DNA from: Sphingobacteriaceae bacterium
GTDB taxonomy: Bacteria; Bacteroidota; Bacteroidia; B-17B0; Aurantibacillaceae
Reading direction: 5' to 3'
Length of the DNA stretch: 64,000 bases
Assembly (NCBI GenBank): GCA_016715905.1
Contig: JADJXI010000005.1
Location: forward strand, 124,001-188,000
Numbering within the stretch: the stretch's first letter is position 1; each line of letters opens with the position of its first letter. Positions 54,470 to 62,531 of this stretch are shown one piece after another. The notes beneath the pieces are model-generated. The model saw nothing but the letters and a program-made list of their open reading frames with translations. It made no database searches and was not told where the DNA came from. Both the position numbers and the translations under genes were made by a program.

Positions 54470-55349
54470 CTTTTGCGATGGATAAGTATTCAGCAAAATC
54501 GTTGTTTTTGCTTCCATCTAAACTACCTATACTTTTTATTCTCTTATAAAATGTTGATTTGTCCTGTTGATTTTTTGGCTTAGAGTTGGCGTCATATATG
54601 GTATAACGATATGCTGAATTAAACCAAAAATCCCCATTTTTATCTTCTATAATTGAACGAACACCATTGGCTGGTCCATCGTGTAGTTCTGTTAAGTCAT
54701 CTTCAATAATCCAATCAAATGATTTTCCATTGTAGCGAAAAGCACCTAAGGTTGCTGTACCAAACCAAATATTATCTTGGCTGTCTGTGTAAATACAAAA
54801 AACAGCATAAGGGTTTGCATAGTTTGGATGTTTTGAAATATAATCTTCGCCTAGTTTGATTTTTGGAACTTTTAATTTCAAAAGACTTTCGCCATCATAT
54901 CTGTAAACGAAACCGTCATATTCTTGGCTTTTAAACCAAATGTCATTTGGATTTAATTTCCAATCGTTATTAACCCCAGGTTTTTCTTTTAACGCTTTAA
55001 AAGTCTTTCCGTTAAATTGGCATATGCCATTATCAGTTATAAAATAAATGTTTCCCGATTTATCTTCCTTTATTTCTCCAATGCGATTACTTGTCAAGCC
55101 GTCTTTGGTTGTAAAATGAATGATTGTGTTTTCATCATATTCATACACTCCATCGTCTTTGCTTGCGAACCAATAATTGTTCTTCTTGTCTTGATAAACA
55201 AATGCTATGTCTTTTCCAAGCGTATTTACCGTGTCTCCGATTGAAGCTGAATTGGCTGAATTTTCAGATTGCGTTGTTGTCTGCCCATTGCAAGATGTCA
55301 AAATGGTCAGAATGCTAGAAAATAAGCATGTTTTTAATTTGTTTTTCAT
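54470..55349 (-). pseudogene. propeller (Reg_prop) lipoprotein, C-terminus removed by IS copy C
   Basis: About 293 residues. Lipoprotein signal ending LTILTSCNGQTTTQ (Cys lipidation). Then Reg_prop-type blades as in two-component-regulator propellers: NNYWFASKDDGVYEYDENTI, GNIYFITDNGICQFNGKTF, DNIWFGTATLGAFRYNGKSF, GDFWFNSAYRYTIYD. No histidine kinase or response regulator domain; proteins of this sort are free-standing lipoprotein propellers. The last blade is lost and the end, AKV-stop, comes from the IS. Together with CPBP gene and a further Reg_prop remnant upstream it forms a minus-strand group. Confidence 0.85.
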
Positions 55350-55404
55350 TAATTTCTTTTTTTTATTTGGTTTAGTATTTTAAAATTTATGACAATGCTA
55401 ATTC

Positions 55405-56109
55405 TTAAACTTCTATCCAATTATAATTTTCATTAAAAAAATAAAATATATTACCGATTGCATGAGCTATAATAATTGGCCAAAGTTTTTTCTGTCTTGT
55501 GTAATAAAGTCCAAATATTAATGCCAAAATAAATACACTTGGTAAATTTTGCCAACCTAAATAAGTATGAAATGATGCTCTTATGATTGAACTTATTAGA
55601 ATAATTAAAGCTGGGTGAAGTTTTTCAAATCGTTTAAAAAGATATCCAATCAGAAGTAATTCTTCAAAGAATGAATTTACAATTACAATGAGTGCAATGC
55701 TAAAAACGTTTGATTACAAGGAAATAGCGGAAACATTAATGGTAATTTGATTAAACAAGTTTAGTGATTCTATTAAATTATTTAATACTATTGCTGAAGA
55801 TATTCGGATAAAAGCTAATAATAGAGCAATGCCAAGCATTATTGGCGTGAAGTCAAGATTAAAGTCTTTATACGTCCATCGTCTATATTTTAAAAAATAA
55901 GCTATTATAACTAATGCAATAAGTTCGTATATAACAATAAAAATGAAGTCAAAGCTATTATAGGATTGAGTTGTGGTAACTTTAGAATTCGTAAAAAAGG
56001 CAGTTTGTGTAGATGAATAAATGAATAATCCGAATCCAAGTAAAAGCACAAAAATCACTTCTATTATTACATTTTTATGATTCAAATGTTTGTTAGCTGC
56101 TGCTTTCAT
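55405..56109 (-). pseudogene. CPBP-family intramembrane protease with in-frame stop
   Basis: A 234-codon frame with TAA at codon 132 (55714-55716) in VSAISL-stop-SNVFSIALI; the frame is otherwise uninterrupted. Several TM helices. CPBP (Abi/CAAX) motifs lie after the stop: E149-E150 in NSFFEELLLIGYLF (the family Arg of EExxxR is replaced), His in SFHTYLGW and AHAIGNIFYF. CPBP proteases act on prenylated or other membrane substrates and some give phage or bacteriocin immunity. The start overlaps the end of a Reg_prop remnant (ATGA), so they were one transcript. Confidence 0.8.
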
Positions 56110-56231
56110 TTTATTAGTTTAAACTTTTCTCCATATTGTTTGTAAACTCCGCTATTATCTGTTCCTAACCACAGAATACCGTTGCTAAATAATAAGAGCG
56201 TTTTTATTTTTATTGTCGGTCTGTTCAAGGC
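56106..56231 (-). pseudogene. C-terminal remnant of another propeller lipoprotein
   Basis: Forty-one codons reading ...LLLFSNGILWLGTDNSGVYKQYGEKFKLIK and stop TGA, overlapping the CPBP start. ILWLGTDNSGVY is a Reg_prop blade, so this is the tail of a third propeller gene whose body has been lost upstream. A GTTAGTGG core lies at its 5' side, beside the IS1182-family element. Confidence 0.7.
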
Positions 56232-56263
56232 TTATACGATCGTCATAGAGTTGCCACTAACGT

Positions 56264-58000
56264 CAGCCTGTGAAAAAACACATTGTTATTAACAGCAACT
56301 GTTTGTTATTACTGAAATAAAGATAAATAAAAAAAACGAATATGAATTATCTTTGATTATGCCAAATGTAATCTCTAAAAACCGCAGTCAGATTGAGTTT
56401 AAAAGCCTTGAAGATTGTATAGAAAAAGAAAATACAGTTAGATTTATAGATGCCTTTGTAGAGAAGTTGGAATTAGAAAAACTATTTTTTGTAAATAAAT
56501 CTGTAAAATCAGAAGGCCGTCCGAGTTTTACTAATCAGTTATTTTTAAAAATTTACATTTACGGGTATATGAATGGAATCCGTTCATCACGTAAATTGTC
56601 AAAAGAAAGTAGCCGTAATATTGAAATGCAATGGTTGTGTAATGGCTTAACACCAAACTATCATTCCATAGCGGATTTCAGAAAAGTTAATCCCCAAGCC
56701 TTGCGCAACACGTTTAAATTATTTGTATTGTTTTTAAAAGATGCTGATTTAGTAGCAGGAGAAGTTATAGCCATAGATGGCACCAAAGTAAGGGCACACA
56801 ATAGTAAGAAAAACAACTATAACCAAAAAAAGATAGATAGACATTTTGCATACATTGAAGAAAAAGCCAATCAATATCTCAAAGAATTAGATGCCTGCGA
56901 TAAAAACGAACAAAACGAAAAAGTAAAAAACATAGAAGAGAAATTAGGAAGACTTAAAACGCAAAAGATAAAGTATGATCAACTTCAGGATTACTTAACT
57001 AAAAGTAACGAACCGCAAATAAGCACAACGGATGCAGATGCAAGAGCCTTATTAATACAAGGTCAAGTAGTAGAGGTAAGTTACAATACACAAGCGGCAG
57101 TAGATGACAAGCATAAATTAGTAGTAGCAACCCACACAATTAATCGTAACGATAGAAATGCATTAAGCAACATAGCATTAGAGACTAAAGAAAATATACA
57201 AGCAGAGACCTTTACCGTGTTAGCAGATAAAGGATATAACAATGCAAAGGAAATACAAACGTGTCAACAACACGGATTAAGCACCATTGTAGCGCAACAA
57301 GAGATAGTTAACAGTAACGATAAAGGCACCACTAAAGATTATTTAGTAACTAAATTCACGTATAATAAAGAGAATGACACATACACCTGCCCGCAAAAGC
57401 AAACACTAACAACAACCGGTACCTGGCACACAAAGAAACGCGACAATGGTTCTCATAAATTTAAAAAATACCGAACCACAGCATGTAAAACCTGTGCTGC
57501 TTTAAAACTATGCACAGCAAAGGCTGATGGTAGAAGGGAAATAGAACGAAGCGAATATGCAGAGGCAATAGAAATAAATAATAAAAATTACAAAGAACAA
57601 TACGGGCTCTATCGCAAACGACAAGAAATTAATGAGCATATTTTTGGCACGATAAAAAGAGTTTGGGGCTATAATTACACTAACCTTAAAGGATTAAAAA
57701 AAAGTAAATGGGGAATGGGCATTAATTATGACAGTTTATAACATAAAACGAACAATAAACATACTTGGTTTTGAAGAACTGATGCAAAAAACTCCATGCC
57801 TGGAAGCCAAAGTATAACAAGGGATGGCTTTATGCACAAAAAACTAACAAAAAAGAAGCTGTTATAAGAACATTATTTTTTGAAGTAAAAATGGCAGCCT
57901 AAAATTTTGCTATCCCTATATACAAATTATGTAAGCCTCAATAAATTTTACAATCAAAAATTTGCTATCCAAAAAATAAACTGAATTTTTTCACAACCTG
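56264..58000 (+). mobile_element. IS1182-family insertion sequence
   Basis: 1737 bp. Terminal inverted repeats CAGCCTGTGAAAAAACA (left) and CAGGTTGTGAAAAAATTC (right, reverse strand). The palindromic tetramer ACGT flanks both sides (56260-56263, 58001-58004) and is read as the 4-bp target duplication, typical of the family. It is inserted into the AACGTTAG core of an attC-like palindrome. Confidence 0.88.
56359..57902 (+). pseudogene. IS1182-family transposase with two C-terminal frameshifts
   Basis: Starts at ATG 56359 (MPNVISKNRSQIEF). IS1182 features: N-terminal GRPSFTNQLFLKIYIYGYMNGIRSSRKL, RNIEMQWLCNGLTPNYHSIADFR, DDE residues in VIAIDGTKVRAHNSKK, VLADKGYNNAKE and the C-terminal HIFGTIKRVWGYNYTNLKG. 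The open frame ends early at 57741. Removing one A from the A8 run near 57700 gives GLKKVNGEWALIMTVYNIKRTINILGFEELM, and removing one A near 57790 gives KLHAWKPKYNKGWLYAQ and the natural end at 57902. Both breaks are +1 in A-runs. Confidence 0.9.
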
Positions 58001-58133
58001 ACGTTTCTCGGCTTTGCGAAGTGGCGGATTTTGAAGTACTTACTTTCAATTTAGCACTAAAGTTTATTAGAACTCCTAATGCTCAATTTAGCACTGAACC
58101 CGCCATTTTGCCAAACTGCTGTTAGCTGTAGCC
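58001..58133 (-). repeat. attC-like imperfect palindrome 1
   Basis: On the minus strand it starts CAGCTAACAGCAG and ends ...GAGAAACGT, the core AACGTTAG being completed on the other side of the IS1182 element (56255-56263). Inner arms TTTGGCAAAATGGCGG and CCGCCACTTCGCAAA pair. Overall layout (outer TAAC/GTTA cores, inner pairing arms, ~130 bases, placed immediately 3' of a gene in the same orientation) resembles an integron attC site. Confidence 0.55.
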
Positions 58134-58138
58134 TTTTA

Positions 58139-59212
58139 TTAATTCCTTCTTGTCAAATCAGTTACCACTTTTCCGTCATATTTCCAAAATCCATATGTTC
58201 CGCCAAACCAAATATTGTCTTTTTTGTCTCCAATTATAAAAACTATTCCTTCGTATTTTTTGCCTTTACTATCAACAAATCCATTAAATTCTTTTCCGTT
58301 ATAGGTACAAAGACCTTGCTGTCCACCAATCCATAAATTTCCCTTTGTGTCTTCGTAAATTGCTCTAATATTTTTGGTGCATAGTCCGTCTTTCGCTGAA
58401 AAAGTATTAAATGAGTTTCCATTAAAAGTAGTCAAGCCACTTTCTCTATTTCCATTAAATCCAATCCAAATATTACCCTTTCTATCAATTATGCTTGTTC
58501 TTACTTGGTCGTCACTTATTCCATCTTTCGGCATATATTGAGTAAAGGTATTTCCGTCAAATTTGTGAACTCCACCGTGAGACATTGAGGCGAACCATAA
58601 GTTTCCATTATTATCTTCTGTAATGCTTTGAATAACGTTGTGATAAAGTCCATCAGGCATAGTATCGCCAATTTCCGATAAGTGGTTCGTGAATAATTTG
58701 CCATCGTAACGATATGCTCCAGCTCCATTTGTTCCTATCCAGTAAATTCCCATTTTATCTTGAACGATAGATTGTACTTCATTTGGATTGACCATCGGAT
58801 ATGATTTTTTAAGCCAATCGGTTGAGATTTTATATTCTGGAATTTTTAAATGTGTAAATTTTGTTCCATTAAAAACGGAAATTCCGTTTGCTGTTCCAAA
58901 CCATAAATCGCCATTATCAACTTGATAAATACAAGATATTTTATTGTTAGAAAGCCCATCTTTTTCTGTAAAATGGACATAATTTGAACCATCAAATTTA
59001 TAAACACCATCGTTGGTAGTTCCAAACCAAAGGTTGTCGTCTTTATCTAAAAAGCCGCAATAAGCATTCCCATTTGGGTTTTCTATTTTTCCTGTCGTTA
59101 TATTATCTTCAGTTTTGTCTTGCTTAACCTGTCCATTACAAGAAGACAAAGTAAATATTAAGCCTACAAGTGTAAAATACTTTGGTAATATCAATTGCAT
59201 ATGTTTTCCCAT
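58139..59212 (-). CDS. free-standing propeller (Reg_prop) lipoprotein
   Basis: 357 residues. Lipoprotein signal LVGLIFTLSSCNGQVKQD (Cys as lipidation site; the same SCNGQ as in the gene at 54470-55349). Then at least seven Reg_prop blades, e.g. DDNLWFGTTNDGVYKFDGSNYVHF, GDLWFGTANGISVFNGTKF, GIYWIGTNGAGAYRYDGKLF, GNLWFASMSHGGVHKFDG, GNIWIGFNGNRESGLTTFNG, GNLWIGGQQGLCTYNGKEF, NIWFGGTYGFWKYDGKVV. No signalling domain. Complete propeller, unlike its sister. Possible ligand-binding surface lipoprotein. In-frame Met four codons in is an alternative start. Flanked by attC-like palindromes on both sides. Confidence 0.88.
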   Translation of the reverse strand: MGKHMQLILPKYFTLVGLIFTLSSCNGQVKQDKTEDNITTGKIENPNGNAYCGFLDKDDNLWFGTTNDGVYKFDGSNYVHFTEKDGLSNNKISCIYQVDNGDLWFGTANGISVFNGTKFTHLKIPEYKISTDWLKKSYPMVNPNEVQSIVQDKMGIYWIGTNGAGAYRYDGKLFTNHLSEIGDTMPDGLYHNVIQSITEDNNGNLWFASMSHGGVHKFDGNTFTQYMPKDGISDDQVRTSIIDRKGNIWIGFNGNRESGLTTFNGNSFNTFSAKDGLCTKNIRAIYEDTKGNLWIGGQQGLCTYNGKEFNGFVDSKGKKYEGIVFIIGDKKDNIWFGGTYGFWKYDGKVVTDLTRRN

Positions 59213-59232
59213 TGGTTCTTGGTTTGTTTAGG

Positions 59233-59338
59233 TTACAGCTAACGTTTTCGGGGCTTGCGCCGTTTTTTGCTTGTCCAAGTTATGCATTTGAGCGTTAACA
59301 CGCAAAAAATGGAGCAAGACCTGTGTTACCAGCTGGCC
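59233..59338 (-). repeat. attC-like imperfect palindrome 2
   Basis: On the minus strand it begins AGCTGGTAACACAGG and ends AACGTTAGCTGTAACC, 20 bases before the propeller gene start. Inner arms CTTGCTCCATTTTTTGC and GCAAAAAACGGCGCAAG pair with few mismatches. Core AACGTTAG is identical to that of palindrome 1. Confidence 0.55.
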
Positions 59339-59423
59339 GACGCACACAGTTTTATTTAGGTCTCGGGATACCACCAGCCCGAATGAACATGTTTATATTC
59401 TCGTCCTCTGTCGTCGATAATTT

Positions 59424-59783
59424 TTATTTCACAGGTAAAGGGCCTTCTACGTGTCCGCTTTGTTTTGGTAATGTTTTGTTGAGATCAAATTCAATTGTCA
59501 TTGTAGCTTTAGAAACATAGTCCATTGTCGAGCCGCTATTTTTAACCAGGTCTGGAAACCATTTGCACCAATGATGAATTGAGTCACGAATTGGTTTTGT
59601 CAGCAGTCCGTCAGGTGTCGCGGTGTCTGCGAGAATGTGCACGTAAAGTTTGCTTAAGTTGGTCAGCCGAGATTGCTTTAGTAAATGTCCGAGAAAATAG
59701 TCGTCATTAATGTAGTTCATAAGACTAATGAACGAATGTCCGAAGTTGTGCGATACACTTTTTAATGGCTTATGACTTGTCAT
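59424..59783 (-). CDS. hypothetical protein in cassette-like setting
   Basis: 119 residues, starting MTSHKPLKSVSHNFGHSFISL and ending TLPKQSGHVEGPLPVK. Contains SKLYVHILADTATPDGL and SIHHWCKWFPDLVKNSGS; no TM segment or known motif. Similar short proteins of unknown function are common in cassette arrays. It is bracketed by GTTACCAGC (59325-59333) and GCTGGTAAC (59827-59835), an inverted 9-base core pair, as expected for a mobile gene cassette. Could be a small enzyme or toxin-related protein, but nothing supports a choice. Confidence 0.6.
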   Translation of the reverse strand: MTSHKPLKSVSHNFGHSFISLMNYINDDYFLGHLLKQSRLTNLSKLYVHILADTATPDGLLTKPIRDSIHHWCKWFPDLVKNSGSTMDYVSKATMTIEFDLNKTLPKQSGHVEGPLPVK

Positions 59784-59804
59784 TGTCTGAATGTTTTTTG
59801 TCTA

Positions 59805-59835
59805 CCGGGATTTGTCCCGGCGGCTTGCTGGTAAC
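59805..59835 (-). repeat. hairpin and attC-like core upstream of the 119-residue gene
   Basis: Perfect hairpin CCGGGA-TTTG-TCCCGG (59805-59820) followed by the core GCTGGTAAC (59827-59835), which is the reverse complement of the core at 59325-59333. A full-length partner arm is not evident here. Confidence 0.45.
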
Positions 59836-59903
59836 TTGCGGATAAGCGCTACTCACCCATTTTTAATTATTTGTTTTCGTTTGTAAGCATAAATATAATA
59901 AAA

Positions 59904-59943
59904 AAACCACCCAGTCCCTGAGTTTATCGAAGGGGGGCGGTTT
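59904..59943 (-). terminator. terminator of holin-like gene
   Basis: On the minus strand AAACCGCCC pairs with GGGTGGTTT (one G-T pair) around a 22-nt loop, followed by a T-run; it lies 22 bases past the stop of the 62-residue gene. Confidence 0.7.
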
Positions 59944-59964
59944 AAATTTGCATTTACAAACAAT

Positions 59965-60153
59965 CTAACGCTTCAGTTTTTTAACTAGCCATTTACATCC
60001 AACAGAAACAGAAAAACTAACAACAGCTCCAATAGCCGCAAGGATTGCTGTTTTTAAAATATCTGATGAACCTATGTTCGCCAATACGGTCAAGGCTGTT
60101 CCCGAAACAGTTCCCATGATAGTCCCACTTTCTATGTGATGGCTGTTACTCAC
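59965..60153 (-). CDS. small holin-like/membrane protein
   Basis: 62 residues, GTG start (an in-frame stop lies two codons upstream). HHIESGTIMGTVSGTALTVLANIGSSDILKTAILAAIGAVVSFSVSVGCKWLVKKLKR: two hydrophobic segments and a basic end, the layout of small phage-holin-like proteins common in Bacteroidota. IS copy D begins 9 bases upstream of the start, so its native promoter has been replaced. Own terminator follows. Confidence 0.65.
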   Translation of the reverse strand: MSNSHHIESGTIMGTVSGTALTVLANIGSSDILKTAILAAIGAVVSFSVSVGCKWLVKKLKR

Positions 60154-60162
60154 TACTTAAGA

Positions 60163-61677
60163 TGTAAATCGTCAGCATAAAGTGGACTAAATTTAACTAA
60201 AACTAAGAGAGTGTTTCCAGAAAAACAATAAATTTATAATACTATGGAAACAAAGAAAAAACAAACAGCGGAGAACTTTATAAAAGAGATACGTCGTAAA
60301 TCAAAAAGAATATTTAGTTCAGAACAAAAAATAAATATTGTAATGGAAGCTATACGAGCTGAGATGCCAGTAGCTGAATTATGCAGGAAGTATTCCATTA
60401 ACCCATCTCAATTCTATAAATGGAACAAAGAGTTTTTAGAAGCGGGAAAGAAGAGATTATCAGGGGATACAACCAGGGAAGCAACCAGTGATGAAGTAGC
60501 GGAGCTCAGAAAAGAAAATCAAAAGCTAAAGGAAACCGTAGCTGATTTAGTATTGCGCTATGATATCGTAAAAAAAAAGCTTGAACATATTGGAGAATCT
60601 GTAAAATTCAAAAAGTATATGAGATTTACAGCTTCCGAAAAACAAGAGATAATCAAAATTGTTGTCCGTTCCGAAATCGGCGTTAATAAAACGCTTCGCG
60701 AAATCGGTTTAAACAAAAGCACGTTTTACAATTGGTACAAATCCTATTCCGACAATGGTATTGATGGTTTAGAGCCTTGTAAGCGCACTTCTAACAGGCA
60801 GTGGAACACAATACCCCGGGAACAAAAAAACTTAGTTGTAGAGCTTGCTTTAGAGTGTCCTGAATTATCGTCAAGAGAGCTCGCGCACAAATTAACCGAT
60901 GAACAACAAATTTTTATTTCTGAATCGAGTGTTTACCGGATTTTAAAAGCAAGAGGACTGATAACAACACCCGAGCATATTTTTTTAGCAGCTAAAGATG
61001 AGTTTACAAACAAAACAGGATTCGTTCATCAAATGTGGCAAACTGATTTTACTTACTTTAAAATAATTGGATGGGGTTGGTATTACTTGAGTACCGTTTT
61101 AGATGATTACAGCCGTTATATTGTACACTGGGAGCTTTGTGCAGGAATGAAAGTGCAGGACGTAAAAGAACCGTTGACAGAGCAATTATAAAAGCAAGAA
61201 TTGTAACTAAACAACGGCCCAGATTATTATCCGACAATGGTTCATGTTACATTGCAGGCGAACTCAAAACATATTTGAAAGACAATCATGGAATGGATCA
61301 GGTACACGGCAGACCCATGCATCCGCAAACGCAAGGCAAGATTGAACGTTATCACCGAACAATGAAAAACGTTGTGAAGCTTGATAATTATTATTCACCG
61401 GAAGAATTAATTGCGGCCATTGAAAAGTTCGTGGAAAATTACAACAATGCTCGTTATCATGAGTCTTTAAAAAATCTAACGCCTGCTGATGTTTATTTTG
61501 GACGAGGAGAACTAATTTTAAAAGAAAGAGAAAAAATCAAACAAAATTCATTAAAAAAAAGAAGGGAGGAATATGAAAAAATGAGAAAAATTATGAAACA
61601 TCAAAAAACTAACTTAACTTTAAATTAAACTTAAAACACTCTCTTGTGAAAAGTTCACTTTACTTTGACTACATACA
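60163..61677 (+). mobile_element. IS3-family insertion sequence, copy D
   Basis: 1515 bp, plus orientation. TGTAAATCGTCAGC end at 60163, ...GACTACATACA end at 61677. Flanks CTTAAGA / TGTGTACC: no target duplication. Longest uninterrupted transposase frame of the four copies. Confidence 0.92.
60244..61628 (+). pseudogene. IS3-family transposase, single frameshift, copy D
   Basis: Here an A9 run at 60570-60578 fuses orfA and orfB, so the frame is open from 60244 to 61191 (315 residues: HTH CRKYSINPSQFYKW, HTH IGLNKSTFYNWYKS, LAHKLTDEQQIFISESSV, and the first catalytic Asp in MWQTDFTYF). It breaks where copies B and C have five A's and this one four (near 61160: DVKEPLTEQL instead of DVKRTVDRAI). 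The remaining part (61137-61628) has DNGSCY and GKIERYHRT. One base short of being intact. Confidence 0.88.
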
Positions 61678-61802
61678 TGTGTACCACAAGTAACGTTTCC
61701 ACCTACAAGGCCACGTGGACCATAGTGTGCGGAAGAAGTAAGAATAGTAAATAAAAATATTGCGCATAGCGCTTGTTTAAAAATTGTATTTATGATTTTC
61801 AT
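61678..61802 (-). pseudogene. exported small protein, 3' part removed by IS copy D
   Basis: Only ~42 codons remain, with a signal peptide (INTIFKQALCAIFLFTILTSS) and AHYGPRGLVGGNVTCGTHV before the IS end at 61677. Function unknown; short exported Gly-rich proteins like this are often peptide-like factors. Confidence 0.6.
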
Positions 61803-61836
61803 AGTAATTTAAATAAATATTGATAATAACTTATTG

Positions 61837-61854
61837 TGTGAAATATGTTTCACA
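61837..61854. promoter_or_regulatory. operator-like palindrome
   Basis: TGTGAAA-TATG-TTTCACA, 7-bp perfect inverted repeat, 35 bases upstream of the 61802 start on the minus strand. It recalls CRP/FNR-type half sites (TGTGA..TCACA), but spacing is 8 instead of 6; regulator unknown. Confidence 0.4.
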
Positions 61855-61941
61855 AAAAAAAATCACACCAAAGCAAAGCCTTGTGCCTGTACTAAAATAA
61901 TTTTAATTTAAGCGGCAAAGAAAATGTGTTTGGCCTGATAC

Positions 61942-62316
61942 TTATACCTTTTCGGGAGGAAGAAAAATTGAAGTAGAAAAGCCTATAAGCGTCTTGCTAC
62001 TAGCCATATCCAAGTATTCGAGGCAAGGCAAGCTTATGTTTTTAAAAACTATATAATTTGATTCGTGATTTAATAATTGAATTCCTTCTTCTTTGAGATT
62101 AGGAGCTTTTTGTTCTTCTTTGGATGTGACATCTTCTTCAAGTTCTTCAGCAAGACAGCATTTTCCTTCACAACCTAATTCAGGCTTTTCTCGATTCTCA
62201 CATAAATTATTTGCAATATATTCTTGGTTGAGGTAAAATTTAATTAATATGCTAACTTGACTTCCATTTTGAATTAGAAATCCAACTAGTAACAGAGGTG
62301 CTAAAAACCTTTTCAT
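61942..62316 (-). CDS. small Cys-rich exported protein of Bacteroidota
   Basis: 124 residues. N-terminal hydrophobic segment (FLAPLLLVGFLIQNGSQ) as signal or anchor. Then LNQEYIANNLCENREKPELGCEGKCCLAEELEED with four Cys (CxxxxxxxxxCxGxCC), acidic middle and conserved end GFSTSIFLPPEKV. The NQxYIAxNLCxNRxxPxxxCxGKC pattern marks a family found near TonB-dependent receptors and metal-related loci in Bacteroidota; metal binding is likely by the Cys but unproven. Precedes, with 215 empty bases, the TonB receptor end. Confidence 0.7.
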   Translation of the reverse strand: MKRFLAPLLLVGFLIQNGSQVSILIKFYLNQEYIANNLCENREKPELGCEGKCCLAEELEEDVTSKEEQKAPNLKEEGIQLLNHESNYIVFKNISLPCLEYLDMASSKTLIGFSTSIFLPPEKV

Positions 62317-62531
62317 TTAATAAGTAAATATATAAAAAAATAACAAGAGTTTAACATACTTATAAAGAATATAGGTGTCCAACTTTTTTTCCCTTTAACG
62401 CTTTTAAACTTAAGCTAATTACAACGAAAGGGAATTAGTTTTAAGAGTAGATCGTTTTAATAAGTCTTGAATTTAAACCCTATATATCAAAATTTGAAGT
62501 TTATATAGTTTGATACGCGATAGTTGTTTTA

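Noticed and set aside
54465..59212. Two-component sensor kinases
   Set aside because: Only the propeller blades occur; no Y_Y_Y, kinase or receiver domain in either gene.
60163..61677. Treating the 315- and 163-residue frames of copy D as two separate genes
   Set aside because: They overlap by a shifted frame at an A-run and together make one transposase, as copy C shows with an uninterrupted DDE region.
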